From Gibbula magus (taxonomy: Eukaryota > Mollusca > Gastropoda > Trochida > Trochidae): DNA of 64,000 nucleotides. The notes beneath the pieces are model-generated. The model was not told where the DNA came from and did not search any database. It saw nothing but the letters and a program-made list of their open reading frames with translations. A program made the position numbers and the translations under genes. Positions 1 to 14,755 of the stretch are shown piece after piece. Location of the stretch: positions 72,600,420 to 72,664,419 of the forward strand of contig OW388289.1 of assembly GCA_936450465.1 (NCBI GenBank), read 5' to 3'. Each line of letters begins with the position of its first letter. Position 1 is the first letter of the stretch.

Positions 1-3000
1 TGAGACGGAGAGGAGCCATGGATTCTCTCGCTAACGATCTCTCTCTCAAACTTCATGGTTCGTAAACATACTTTGTCTGATTTGTTTTGTTTGGCTTTTT
101 TTTAACTATTTTGGTAACCTTAACGATTTCATAATACATATTTCATTTGTTTTTATTTTTGGGTGCTAATCCAGATGTAAAATGACCTTCCATAGTGATA
201 TTGTAACTGTTTTTAATCAACTTTGTAAAACATGTCATTACCACAGAGCATGTTGATAATTTACAGCATGTTCTTATTACTAGACTTACTTTAGCTCAAA
301 AGATGCACACATGGCTTACAACTAACAGGTATAGCTGAACTTAGGGAATGGAGCGAAGGGTGCATGTGGCTATAAGAGAGGGGGCTCTAGGTACGTTGAT
401 CATGCTACAAAACATATAATAACTAAATGACGCAGGTGATCTGAACGACTCTGAAGTGAAGGAGATCATGTCTAAACACGACCACGATATGGAGACAGCG
501 ATGGTTTCCCACAACAAGGAGAAGCAGCGCCATCTTGAAACTCTACGACGTAAGCTTGCGGACCGGCGGCGACAGAAGGAGAAAATGCTCAAAGAAAAAC
601 ATCAGAGAGAGGTAACCAAAACATTCACTCTTTTCATTCACATTAGGTGATTTTCCAGGAAATCCCTTCTGCATAATTGACATCTGGGATATCTTTTACC
701 AGCTCCAGTGTATATTATAAATATTTCTAAGATATATATTTCTTCATTTTGTTCAAAACACTAATTGAAGAAATTTGTCTGAAAGAGTTCATGCCTACGG
801 ATGACAAATCCACAATGTCCTATTTCTACCAGGAATGAGTTCAATATCTTGAATAAAGAATGGAAATTACATTCAAGTAAATACCACATAGAGTGTTTTC
901 AGTATAAATTGATATTAACATCCTTATCTCAGTAAAAGAATATGATTTAAAGAATAGTTATTATACAATGAAAATTGTTATTTTGAATAACAGCATCAAA
1001 AGCAATGTTAATCCCTGTAAATAAATACATTCCACAAATACATGATCTACAGTTCTTGTAACCCTCCATCTCCAGGCTGACCAAGCTGGACTCCCACAGC
1101 CAGTAGATGGCGCTGATGACTCTGAGATCCGTGTGAGGACAGAACAGGAGTTGCTGGACACGCTCCACTCGGAGGAGATGGCTGGATCAGCCAAGTCTGA
1201 GTCAGACTCCATACCTGCTGTCTCGGACGAACATCGCAAGAAGATGTCTAAAGGTCTCAAGGACAAATTCGTAAGTTTGGATTCCTTTGGTTTAATTTTT
1301 ATTTGTTTCTGTCTTTGTTTCTGTCATAGGCTTTGAAGAGGTCATTCATCAACCAATCGACTAATCAGGGTTTCATAGCACATGCTCTAGCTCATATCTG
1401 ACCACAATGGCTTAAAGTTATGGTAAAACTCCAAACAGAATGCAACATCCTATACAGGTCTTGCATGTGTTTCTGAAAAACCTGATTAACAATTAATTCT
1501 ACCAAGTTTGCAAGTTTCGTTAATTACAAATATTTAGATTTTCCTTAGCTCTGACAATTAATCCTTTGTAAGCAACGCCAGACCAGAGCCTACAGCAACA
1601 AGAAAACAAGGACCACCTACTACAGAACCGTTTTTCTTCTCCTTTCTGAATTCTTATTTCTTTCCTATCGCAGAAAGCAATCTCGGACCAGAGCCTGGTG
1701 CAGCAAGAAGCAGTGGACCAAATGCTGCAAAACCAAGAGAATCTGGAAGAATCCCTGCAGCGCCGCATGAAGAACCGGCAGCAGCAACAGTATCAAAACA
1801 CTCAGAGAAAAATGGCAGAGAGACGCATGAAAAGACTCAACCAGCTCCGTGACAAACAGGAGAAAGAGATGGCTGAGGTAGATATCAATTTGAAATTTAT
1901 CCCTTATCTGCTGATACAGGAAAATTCTTGCTTGTCCTTGGCCAATTACAATCCAGTCAGGCCCATTTTAAAAATTGTGAATGAAAGTGCATAACTTTTA
2001 ACCTTTAAAACCTCCCTAACCTTTCATGAGATTACCTTTATTCCTTCTCAGCTATCTGCCCGAGTGATCCAGGACGGGAACCCAGAGCACCTGGACCGAC
2101 TGAAGAAGTCGCTGGAGGACCAGCACCGTCAGGAGCGTGAGTCAGCTGAGGCTGATCTGGAGGCCCAGGAGAAGGAGCAGGTGAAGCAGCTCACACTGGC
2201 CATAGATGAGGATCACACTAGCTCCCTGAAGAACATCCACAGGGACCTTCTCAAGAAAATCCAGCAAAAGATTCTTCCAGGCCAGGAACTGGCTGCACAG
2301 AGGATGCTGGATGACTACCGCAGGGACATGGAATCCATGGATGCTGAGATGACCAGTGAGAAGAACAGGCAGCTCAGTGACTTCCAGGTAAAGCTTGTGA
2401 AGGTTCTTGAATTAATTAGATTTTATGAGGGTCCATGTATTGTATTTTCAAGGGAATTTTTATATGCATTGGTAAAACTTTTCTAAATGTGAAACTGAAT
2501 AAGTTAATTTAGCGGACTCGGACAGTGTCTCTTATGGTCCTTATTCCAATTTCAGGGTAAGCTGGCGGCCCGTCGAGCTCGCAAGCTGCGTGACTTCCAG
2601 AGAAAAATGGAGGAGGACAGTGCCCAGAAGTTTGTAGAGGAGCAAACACTTCAGATGAGGCAGACGGGCGGCGGGGCCACAGAGACACCTGGTGGTGACC
2701 TCCATCACATGCCAGAGGTCAAGTACGGGGAGTCTGTACAGGAACAAGCCATGAAGAAGGAACAAGTAGGAATATATATTGTAGTAGAGGTTGAACTGGA
2801 AAGATGGAGAATTTTGATCTCGTTATTATGAAAAAAGGAACACCATGGAATTTCTTGTTTTAAATGAGAAGTTTTGGTTGTCCCATTTCATTGTTAGTTG
2901 ATTAGTGGATAAGCTGTTTGGAATTTTGTTACTTGTAATGCTGCATGTCTTTAAGAAAACTACCAGAACAAGTAGAATTTTGAAAAGGATAATAAAAAAA

Positions 3001-6000
3001 TTCACCAAGAAATAGTAAATATAGAACTGTATTATAACCAATAGATGAGTTAACACATGAAGATATAACTGTCAACCTCCAACAATTCTGATGTCTGTCC
3101 ACAGCAACGAGCCAAGGAAGAGATGCGGAAGAGACACAAGCAGGAGCGGGAGCAGCTGGGGTCCAAGATGGAGCAGGAGAGCAGCGGGCAGGAGCAGCAG
3201 ATGAGGAACAACTTGGAGAGTGAGCGGGAGAAGATCCTCAGAGAGAAGAAGAACAAGCTCGCAGCTGAGGCAGCAGCTCGGTCAGATCTTAGTCAGGAAC
3301 AGCTCGCTGCAGTGAGTGTCATTATGGAGTTTGTGGATTGAATTGGGAGTTCTGGGATTGATGGGAATAGTCCATGTTTACTATTTGGCACTAGCATCAT
3401 AAGATAGGAGCATTGTATTTAGTGTCGGCTTCATGTTTTTCTTATTTGATGACAAGACTAGGTGAATATGGTAGAAGTAACAGTACATAGCATTTTAGGG
3501 GTTACAACTCCAAGGTGGCAAAATGAAATTGAGATTTGGACCAAAAACAGCCAATTATTCTGACTTTGTTGTGAAATTCATATTTACCATGGAAGTAACC
3601 AATGTGATGGGGGTGTTGCTTGAGGGGTTAGAATTCCAGAGTGCTTTGAAAGTGTCATTCATTGACATGATTGACTACATGTTTTCAAATTTAATATGTT
3701 ATATGAAGACTGTCTGACTATAGATCGGGCTTTTTGTCTGGATGCTGGATTGTGTCTAGATGTGGAAACCAGTAAAACTCTTAATCTAAATCCCCTCTTC
3801 CTCCCTGAAGCTGCTAGCGTCCCACCAGCAGGACCTGGATGAGCTGGCTGATCGACTCGACACAGAGCGGGACCGACAACTTCTAGCTGTGCGAGACAAA
3901 TTGTCCACCAGGCGGCGCCGCAAGATGGAGGAGCTGCGTCGCAGACAGGAAGCGGAGATGACAGGAGAGATGCTGGAACAGAAGAAGGAACTGGATGAGA
4001 TTAAACTCAAACAGGTGTGTATATGATGCATTTGCAATCTGCAAAACTTAACCCTGCAACTGACCCTACAAATAAATTTTGGCACCTTTTGATCATAGCT
4101 CAAAGCATCTTAAACTGTTAAATGTTCTGGACTTCCTTTCCTTGATGCTAGCTGACCAACTGACACAGAATTCTGTATATCTGCTACACACTGAATGCAG
4201 GGTGATCAACCTTTCAGAACTTTAACCACCAGACTATCAATATTTCTTCTCTCCCTCTGTGTCATCCCTTGAAAAATGATTAACACAATACTCTTGAGTA
4301 GTAAATGAATCATACAAACCACTTAAATGATGTATTTGTGTCAACAATCTTAAAAGGATACTGTCCTTTCAAATCCCTTTCCTAACCTTCTTGTCCTTTT
4401 CTTTCTCATCACTCTCTATTTTCAATCTCTCTCCCTTTTCCTTACTCTCTCTGTGTATCATTATATTCCTGGACCAAGAATGTAGAGAAAAAGGCATCCG
4501 CCATAAATCTCTATCTCCCTCTCTCCCTATCTGTATGTGTGTATCATTTCTATTCCCAGGCCAAGACCGTGGAACAGAAAGCTATTGAGGAGGGTATCCG
4601 CCAGAACGGACAGGAGGAAAGTGACAAGGTTATTAAAGCAGTGCTGGCCAATAGACACTCCCAGGAGCTACGAGACCTGGAGAACAGATTCAACTCCCAG
4701 AAGAAGGTGATTGTCGACGGGGCCCTTGGGAAGCTGCATGACAAGTATGATGAGGAGAGGGAGGCCATGTTGAAACGTCACCAGGACGAACTGGCAGATT
4801 TGCAGGTAGGAAGAGCTTCCTTGATGAACCTGATCATTAGCAAGCACCATAGTTTGCAAAGTTACAAAGGTTTAATAGAATGAACATTTGTTGTTATTTT
4901 CTACTGTAATATTTTTACTCTCTTTATTATCCACATCCCAAATACCCTGGGCCTGTTAGTAATGGGGTTGACTTAAATCACCTTAGACTAACTAAGTATG
5001 ATCTATCTTCTGAATATCTTGGATCTTCTGATTTGGCTGAAGTGAGCAATTGAAAGAGCTCAGTTGGTTCTAACAAGCTGAAAGTTGGATAACTCTGTGA
5101 TACAGAAGCAGGGACTGAGCCCACAGGAGCTGCAGGACCGACGAGCGGACCTCCTGAACCGCCAGCAGATGGAGCTGTCTGACCTTGACCGGCGGCTAGC
5201 TGAGGAGGAGAGAGACATCAAGCGTGGAGCTCTCGCAGACTGGGAGGTGCAGTTTGCCCGGGCACAGCTGGACTTGAAGGAGAAACACTACAAGGTATGG
5301 TGTGCTCGTAGGTTCAGCCATTAATGACCTTCAAGGAATATAGATTCTGGATCCATCCTAGATTGCTAGATTTAAGTGCTATTTGACCTTCCCTCATGCC
5401 AAGCTTGTAACATTGTTTGACGCCACTTGCTCAAGCGAATTAATTTACCCGGTAAATAAAATAGTGGTTCTAAAAACTCATTGAATTTCCCCAGAATTTC
5501 ACAAGATCAAAAACTACAAAGAAAAGATTCTGGATCTGAAAATCAATCATTTAGCTGTTGCTTGCAGGAGTTTGCCGAGGCTCTGAAGAAATACTCTCCA
5601 GAGAATGTGGATGCAGAGGAGGCTGAGCAGGCTGCGGAGAAGCTGGAGGAAGTGAAGCAAATGCTGAACCAGCAGCGCCGGGAGCAGGAACAGCAGCTCA
5701 AGAAGGAACAGCAGGGTGAGTGCAGCACTTGCTTCTTGCTTCAAGTCACAGAGGCTGGATGATTTGGAAAGAAGATGCTTTTAGAAATTCATGTTTAAAT
5801 TTGGTTTTTATCATCTTATTACTATTCTGAATTTTTCCAAGATAGATGACCAGCAAGATAGGCATAACTTTGTATCAGTGACACTCTGTTAGCAATGTTT
5901 TTTTGTCAAATTCAGGAAAATTAAGCAAAAGTTGAGAAACAGGGTTTGAGTTTGAGGATAAGATTCAGTAATTGTGTGATTGTTGCATGATACATTCCCG

Positions 6001-9000
6001 ACTCTCAGTTAAAGAGGTTGAGACTGAGTAATCGTGTGCTTGTTGCAGAGTTTGAGAAGTCGGAGAAGCAGCGGCTGGAGAAGGAGATGGAGGAGTATGC
6101 ACGTCAGCTGGAGGAGGAGACGAGGAGGGACAAGGAGAAGCACGAGAAGAACATTCAGTCTCTCAACAAGCGCAAAGAGGACCTTGTCAAGGAACGCAAA
6201 GAGAAAATGAAGGTGGGGAAAGTTCTGGAGTTTACATGAGGGTTTAAGATATTTAAACCATCATTTGATGAGGGTATGTGATAGCTAGAGAATTGTTATC
6301 TCTCTTTAACTTACTAACCTCATCATGGTTCATGGATTCACAAGAAAGAGAACTGTGTACTTCTATCACAGGGATGTGTTTGTCTGACTTATAAGTGACT
6401 AATGATGAATGAATAACAGTACAGAAATTGTATGTGTTGACAATATAAACATTTTTATCATTATGAAGGCAGGAATGTTCCACAACTGAAACTAAATTAC
6501 ATGATCCACTAAATCATTGCTTTCTCCTTGCAAACAAGTACATGATAGAAAACAGGAACCTATGTGTGAAATAACCATTTTACTACCAAAAAAGGGGAAT
6601 CATGCCTCAACCCCTTATGTAACTTCTATGCCTGCACATCAGTTTTATCTTGCCTGTATCCAATGATTAGAACAAATGACAAATGACTCTAACCTGTACA
6701 CCCACCAGGAGGAGCTTGAGAAGATGAAGGGTGATGGGGCCAGCAAGAGTGAGCAGGAGAGAATCATGCAGCAGCACGAGAGGGACCTGCAGACGCTCGT
6801 CAGCAAGATGGATGCTGACCGCCTGCGGATGAACTCGAGCCTGCAGGAGCGGATCAAGCGACGGAAGGAGGAGAAGCTGAAGCGGAAGGAGCAGGAGGTG
6901 AAGGAGGGTATTCGCGAGGAGAAGAGGGACCTTGAGGCCAGGCAGAGGGGAGAGAGGGAGAGACTCAAGGCTGATGAGGTACATGGTCTTTGAATGTTGC
7001 CTTTTTTCACAAGCACTGAATATCAGTCTGAAAATACATTGAGCAAATTCAGCTGAAGGCAGTTGTATGTAATAAGCTTGAAATCTTACCAGCCTGAAAT
7101 ACCTGTTACTTTTAAATACAAATTGTAGAATCATAGAAAATCTTCAAAATGTTACCAGTGCGAACCAAGAGTTACCAGGTTATGGACTTTCAGAGAGGCC
7201 TTATATCATACATTGTAGTAGGATAAAAACTACCAATAAATACTTATCAAACATCTGAAACCTCCTAATTAAGAAGAAAGCTATATCATTAAATGGTTTA
7301 TTCTTCCTTTGCAGATGCTGACTCTCCAAGAGACCCTTAACATTGACCAGCTCACCAGACGAGAACCTGTGGGCAGCTCAGTTCCATCTCCAGTCGAGTC
7401 TGTTCCTCTGACTAGTGCAGCGCCCTCTATGAACGCTCCCACAGAGCCTCTTCCTGACACTTACAAGATGGCCGCCCCACTGAATGAGGCCGAGCTCATG
7501 GGTCTGCTGATGGCGTCTCCACTGTACAAGAAACTGGAGAGCATCAAACAGTCACTTGCCGAGGGTGCAGGCAACACTTCGCCAACCACCAAACCAGGTT
7601 AGTTGTTCAATGGGGTTATTTCAAATAGAGAATGATCATTTTAGATAAAGGTCAGAAATCCGGTGCTGAAAAATAAGATGAGAAATAATAATTTATTGAT
7701 ACTGATGAGAAGTGTCTGCAATTGAGACAAAGGAAATAATTATTAGAAGTGCGCATGTGCATGATATGTCGCATAAACAAAAGAGCAATCACCGGGCCCC
7801 TTGCCACAAGTAAAATATAACGTAAGTAATGAATGACTAAACTATAGAAATTGAAAATAATATAACAAGGAAATGACATGCATTAAGTGATTATGAATAT
7901 TGGTTATAATGAAATCAGCAATAACGAAAGCAAAATTTGCGTAATTAAACAAATGTTTAAATAATGATTTACAGGTTATGAAGAAATGCAATTACGTGTT
8001 GTAAAATATCGATATTAAAGAATCTCAATGTAAATATAATGTGTAGAATAAGTTAAGATAATAATTAGTGAGAAGTATATTGTTTCTGGTTCTGAACAAG
8101 CCTAACATATTTAAGGCATCAATGAGAAATAATAATTCTAATTATTATATTTTTTAAAGTCTTTAATTGTTATTGACCATAACACAATTTTATTTACATA
8201 CAAAAAAATCTAAATTCAAACATTTTGACACTTCCTCAGAATCGATCAAAATAATATTCAAGATATATTCACACTGAATCCAACCTTTATTATGTGCTAA
8301 ACATTGTTGGTTAGATATAATATTATCTACACACCACTTACAGTTGAGTATATTTTTGATGAGATATTGGATCATTGGCATCTAGGTTACATACTGCCAG
8401 TGAGTTGAAAATGAAAAAAAAAAAGGTCCTTACACTAGGGTAATAATGTGTATGGGCTTTGAGCATGCGCTTTTCACGGTGCGGAATGCATTATGGTATA
8501 AGTATCCTCATTATTATCATTATACAAATAGAACATATGAATTCAAACTCGCCACTGTTATCCCTCCTTCAGGAGACTCTACAATGGATGCCCGAGACGC
8601 CGAGTGGACATCCGACAAGGAGTTGCAGCCGATGGATCTGAACAAAGTCAGTCCACGAAACTTCATCATCTACAAGTTTGGCTGTTTCATCGCCGACATG
8701 GTCGGACGACACTGTCACCATGCACCAGTGACTATCCTGCTCGCAGACAAGATCCCGCCCAATGATCAGCTGACGGGCAATCTGTACCGTAACTCCTTCC
8801 ATTTCGACGCCAACAACCGTATCCTGTATATCCGTGCTGCCCGTCTCGACAGTGTTGGAGAATTCCTACTTGTCATGGTGCACTGTCTTGCTCATATCAA
8901 ATCAGGTGGGTCTTTTGATGTCTGATGTCTTAACCCTTGTAGCTGCTGGCCCCGGAATATTATAGAAAAGTTGTCCTTGGGAAAACTTGGAAAACATTAC

Positions 9001-11882
9001 CAAGAATAATTCCAGTAAATCAGTCAGCACAAACATTTTATGATGATTTAAGGTGTTTTGTGTTTAGGTAATTTTGTTTGTTTTCCTGAAATAGTCTTAA
9101 GACAGTTTGTTAATATATTCAGTACACTTGAGACAATAATCAAGAAAAAAACATTGGTTTGAATTTTATTCTCTATATAAAGTTTTATGCTTTTGTTGGA
9201 AGGTTTTAGTTTTTAGACAGTTATGAGCAAATATAGACATTTTTTTAAAACTGTAATAGTCCCATTTTGTACTTTGGGTCCATCTTCTGACCAAAATGTC
9301 AAATCAAACTGTTTCCTGCTTCCTAAATGGTTTAGTAACCCTATAAATATATAAAGCACTAAAGAAAAGAAAAGTAAAGTAACAGAAAATAATCTCCCCA
9401 ACAATTCTCCAGGAGACATGCGAGATGACGCTAACCCATCCTTCGTGAAGGAGTACCAGCGAGCGCTGACCGTACTCTGTGACGACCTGTTCTTTGCACG
9501 GTTTGCCTGGTCAAGCTCCAGATCCCGAAACCCAACCCGGCCAGACCTGAGCAGCGATCAGTCTGCTGAGAAGATGATGCAGAGTCTGTTCCAGAAGCAC
9601 CACAACGAGGACGGCAAGTCACGTGTTGTGGAGGAGCTCCTCGACGTGAAGCTCCTGCCCTCTGTCGACTCCACCGGGGTGCACTTCACTCGGGACAGGA
9701 TTGATGACAGGTGGGCTTTTTGAGTGAATTTTGTTTGTGATATTATTTATGCTCATCATAGTAACTTCCTGGACTGGAATTGCTTGCTTGCACTAGTTGG
9801 TTGTAAGTCACCAGAGTTCTCATGGAGGCCAATGTCCAGTGTAACATTGAAACATCAGATTTAATCTGTTGTCCTAACATCTGTATTGGACTGTATGTAT
9901 GGATGTGTATAGAAAATAAAGCATGAACCCTTCGTATTTTATGATCCCTGCTATGTTTCATTCAATGATAAAGCACTCCAACTCGTCTTAAGCCAATAGC
10001 ATGAAAAAAAACAATGAGTTTCAACTCTCCTTGCAGGATCAGCAAATACTCCAACTTCTCGATGTCAAACAAGCTGCAGAGCATGCTGGGAAGTACAGAG
10101 GATAAGATCGCCCAGGCTGGGTCAGCGCCCACCGTCGATATCAAGATGGCACAACTCAGTCAGAAGTTCTCAACATCAGGTGGGATACAATGTCAGGCGT
10201 TTGAGAATAGACTAATATGATCCCTCAGACTGTACATATTTGAAATATTACAATAAATTTTGCATAGCGTTTGCTGCTGGTTAACAAATATTTTAGTGGT
10301 ATGCATATGAATTGCTATGATGAGTTATCTAAGCATGCCAACATTTCCTCTTATCTGTGGTTGGTTCTACTTTATGTGGTTAACATTCTTTATTGACTCA
10401 AAAAGTTGTCATATTAAGTTTATTATTTTAATAATGCATGGTTAGCATACATTGCTAGTCATTATAAATCATTGTGTAAAGAAATGTGAATTTGCGTGAG
10501 GTAGAATAGTGAAAAATATTCACGAGTGGCACAAGTTTCGACCTCCAAAGATGACATGGTATTGACAAGAAAAGATTAATATCCGGAAAAAATTTCAAAG
10601 TTTTGTTCATTGTGGTAATCAATTCCAATCATCATTAAATATATTTGATGTTGATTCTGTAACTCGAGACATTTACCTTTTGGAATATTTCCACATGCTT
10701 TTCCCGTTACTATCAAATTTTATACTTATCGTCACAAGTTTGTCCTTATCATTGTGTGTGTGAAAATGCATGAGTTTAACCTTCATATAATATATAAAAT
10801 AAAATATAAAATATAATATTTCCAATAGGTACAACTGTAATGACAAGACAACTCCGACCCACATTTGTGATGTCCAACATGACCGGTACTGCCCTCTATA
10901 ACACGTTCTTCAACCAGGTGGATGAGAAGGGGGAGACAACCCAAGACACCAAAGATAACCCACAGGTATGATGTCTCAGTTGTATGTCTTGCCGATACAT
11001 TCAGTTTTCATTTCAGGCAGAGATATTTCATGATGGAGCAGTCTAAAAGTCAGTTAAGGTATTGGAGAAGAAATTTATGTTACAGTAGTATTGTGATGGA
11101 TGGTCCAGGAGATTCACTTTACTCAATTCACCTGTTCATTTTAACAAGTCATAGCTTTTTGGAGCAAAATAGTTTTTTCAAAGGGATATGTTATCACTAT
11201 TCACAAGTTCTTATGTGATGGTCTTGACAAAAAAATGAAGTCAATTATTTCTTGATTTGATCTTGGTTATACAAAATTTACCATTGGTATATAAATCGGG
11301 TACAAAGTATCTAGGTCACTAACAAACCATAGTCCTGTGATTAATTTGAGCTAATTGAGTTGAGTTTAGATGAGTTTATGATATATCTGTAAGTGGAACA
11401 ACTCCCTGATAAAAAACTTTTCCAACTATGGTAAATTGTAAAATAAAAATGCTACTCATGTTAAATGACACAATTCTGCAAAAAAATAACATTAAAATTT
11501 GCTAAAACAGAGGACATAAGAGGCAACAGATGCATGGTCCACCTAATCTTATTTTAAGGTATTTTTAATTTTAATTTTTATTTGATGTATTTTTCCACAG
11601 GATAAATATGACGACCTATGCAGCGACTTTGCGGCTGTGAACCAGAGACTCCTACAACTGAGCGACGTGATTGGTCAACTGGAGACTGAGGTTTCCACGG
11701 AGATGGAGCTCGCAGACAAAGGTGGCAAGGATCGTGCCAAGCATCAGAGTCTCCTCAAGTCTGCAAATGAGAAACTTGCCAAAACCAAATCTGAAGTTGC
11801 AAAACTGGAAATGGACAAGAAAAGGATTCTGGAACTCATGTCAGAGACCGAGCCTGTTCCAGAATCAGGAGAAGACCAATAA
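1..11882 (+). CDS. Large coiled-coil protein with C-terminal globular domain (3' 19 exons)
   Basis: I do not recognise this gene. Exons in phase: 1-57 (Met at 18, or open through the window edge), 436-611, 1076-1270, 1674-1877, 2052-2387, 2556-2765, 3105-3311, 3811-4014, 4560-4805, 5106-5294, 5568-5715, 6049-6212, 6709-6978, 7315-7597, 8573-8905, 9413-9710, 10037-10179, 10829-10965 and 11601-11882 (stop TAA). From Met18 this gives 1354 codons with no frame conflict. Residues about 14-860 are highly charged Glu/Lys/Arg/Gln heptad-like coiled coil with no membrane segment. Exon 14 (residues about 864-957) is Pro/Ser/Thr-rich and ends in a short helical piece. Residues about 958-1260 look globular and contain HCLAHIKSGD at 1061-1070, which resembles a zincin helix with Glu replaced by Cys. 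The last exon is coiled coil again. A cytoskeletal or centrosomal scaffold is plausible but inferred. Gene reality is confident; the function is unknown. Confidence 0.88.
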
Positions 11883-12420
11883 GTGTTGACTCCATTACAG
11901 ATACAAAATAACATGTATTATAAGAGAAGAGGCAATCAAATCACAAAGACTTTGAAATTTAATGTTGTTAATGTTGTTAATTGAGTAAAATAAGCTCAAA
12001 TGGCAAATAATATTTAAAATAACTTTGAATATGGGTCTTAAATAAGACAAACTAATTTTAATAAGCATAGGGAAAATCTATGAACAATAACAAAAATTAC
12101 CCCACAAAGTTTTATTCGAAAATTCATTTTTGAGAATAGAGACAGATTGCAAATGGATTTGAATTATTTTCTGAAATATTTTGTAGTTGTCTATAAATAT
12201 GTCAAACATGAAGATAACATTTTGTTACATATTATCTATGTTAAAATATAACACAAGATATTTTTTATATCAAAATTGAAGAGTTTTCAACTCCAGAATT
12301 GTGCCTTATTGCTGTATGTATAACTGTGAATTTGAATATCAATTGTATACCCTGTGATTAAGCATCTGTGATATTTGTGTACAGTTAATTGTTTTTAGCT
12401 GATTATTTTAATTTTTATTT

Positions 12421-12426
12421 AATAAA
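12421..12426 (+). terminator. Polyadenylation signal of the coiled-coil gene
   Basis: A canonical AATAAA lies about 540 bp after the stop codon at 11880-11882, in an AT-rich stretch without open frames. It is the first perfect AATAAA I see in the presumed 3' UTR. Other A/T-rich variants nearby could also be used. Confidence 0.5.
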
Positions 12427-12449
12427 ACATTGTTTTCATATTATTTATC

Positions 12450-14084
12450 TTATGAATGACACAGACAAACCCACATCTGTCCATTGATTTTGATTAATGA
12501 TTATTATTTACTATATTTTCCAATTGTATACCAGTCATTGTATTAACCATATTGTATTTAATTTATATTTTGTAACATCTTTACTAAACAATTTCAACAG
12601 CATTACTGTATAAAAACTTCGTTTTAGTCCCTCAATGTCATATTTGAACAATCAATGCTTTCAAATCTATGTTTATAGCAGATTAATTCTTATAAATATA
12701 TTCTATATTCTATAAATTCTATGAAAAATGCAATATTTATGAAATATCAAATATATATTTTTATTTATATGACAGATTTTAATTTGTTATTAAATTGTAA
12801 TGCGCTGGTAGCATTGCAAAACGTTAGTGCCGTCCCACAAATTTTTTTACAGCATTGAATTGATGTATTATGTTTTACTAAGAAGTCTTTCCTTTGAAAT
12901 ACAAGTGCAACTTCTCATGTTTTCATTCATCCTTCCGTCCATTCTGTGTGTAGATGTTTATTTTATTTCACATGGGGTAGGTTTCATGTTTTCTTTTAAT
13001 TTAATGATTGCATACATGTATTTTACATTTGAATTATATTGATATAAACTCGAGATTAATTTTTGTGTTTGTTTTTCATGTTATGGTTAAAAGCATGAAC
13101 CGCATGTATTATTAAAATGCATGGATATATTCATGTGGGTCATGTTATATCTATCTTATAAACTTTCACTATTTACAATGATGTTAATATTGACTAATAA
13201 CACAAACAAATATAAGGCAGAAAAAGTTACAGAATTGGCTGTAAAATCTTGCTATAAAATATAGAGCTATATAGGTTTAAGACGACACCTCAATCAGCTC
13301 AGCTGCTGCCGTACATTTGTAGTGGATCATAATCCGAGATATCACAAGAAATAGCGTCCCCCAAGAACAATAGGGTGACCTCAATAGAGCTTTACAAATT
13401 TAAACTATAATATACATCTAACCAATAATCATGATTGTTGAGAAAAAGATACTTAAAAGTAACTTAGAAAACTTGAATGGTTTCCATCTGAAATTAATTG
13501 GCCAGAGCCCATTTATCCCATTAATTTGGCTAAATTTAAAAATCATGTGGACAGCCAGTCATGGGGTTATTTGATCATGCATGAATCTAACCAAAGGACA
13601 ACAAAAATAATAAAGTATTGATTGATAATCTAATTTAACAATGCTCACTGTTTGACAACATAAATAACATTTAAGTTTCAGACTTGATGTTTTTAATACA
13701 AACAGTACATTTCCTTAATTAGAGTGAAGTGTGTCATTTATTTGGCAGGCTACGGATGACAGCCATGTGAATGGATTTGGACATGGATGTGGTTGCAGAG
13801 CAGTCAGTATGGTCCACAGTTTGCAAATTCTGCGGGTTTCACACCAATGCATTGCCAGGTACAATTGTGTTGCAGACAAAATATTGACTCATTAGAATCT
13901 TGCATTGCATTGAATAAACTTTTTGGATCAATAGTTTGGGGTGGAGATTGGAATGTGGTTCAAGACTACCGGTATCACAGTAACACTTATAATTATAAGC
14001 ACAAAAATAACCCCCAAAAAGCACAGGACAAAAAATATCAAAGACCAATTAGAGCTGGTTGATCCTTGGAGAAGACTGAATCCT
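12450..14084. other. AT-rich intergenic region, no gene seen
   Basis: Between the 3' end of the coiled-coil gene and the 45-bp satellite I see only AT-rich unique sequence. Short open frames at 12827-13042 and 13787-14062 have no domain, splice or composition support. A weak GT-rich stretch at 13740-13800 precedes the satellite and may be a degraded junction. Confidence 0.5.
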
Positions 14085-14755
14085 GACTATAGACATGGCC
14101 TCAACCGGATCCAGTGAAACAGTAACCTAGACTATAGATATGGCCTCAACCCGATCCACTGAAACATTAACCTAGACAGTAGACATGGCCTCAACCTGAT
14201 TCATTGAAACAGTAACCTAGACTGTAGACATGGCCTCAACCCGATCCATTGAAACAGTAACCTAGACTATAGACATGGCCTCAACCCAATCCATTGAAAC
14301 AGTAACCTAGACTGTAGACATGGCCTCAACCCGATCCATTGAAACAGTAACCTAGACTATAGACATGGCCTCAACCCGATCCATTGAAACAGTAACCTAG
14401 ACTGTAGACATGGCCTCAACCCAATCCATTGAAACAGTAACCTAAACTATAGACATGGCCTCAACCCGATCCATTGAAACAGTAACCTAGACTATAGACA
14501 TGGCCTCAACCCGATCCATTGAAACAGTAACCTAGACTGTAGACATGGCCTCAACCCGATCCATTGAAACAGCAACTTAGACTACAGACATGGCCTCAAC
14601 CCGATCCATTGAAACAGTAACCTAGACTATAGACATGGCCTCAACCCGATCCATTGAAACAGTAACCTAGACTATAGACATGGCCTCAACCCAATCCATT
14701 GAAACAGTAACCTAGACTGTAGACATGGCCTCAACCCAATCCATTGAAACAGTAA

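Noticed and set aside
13787..14062. Plus-strand frame just before the satellite
   Set aside because: No domain, no splice context, low-complexity end; treated as chance.
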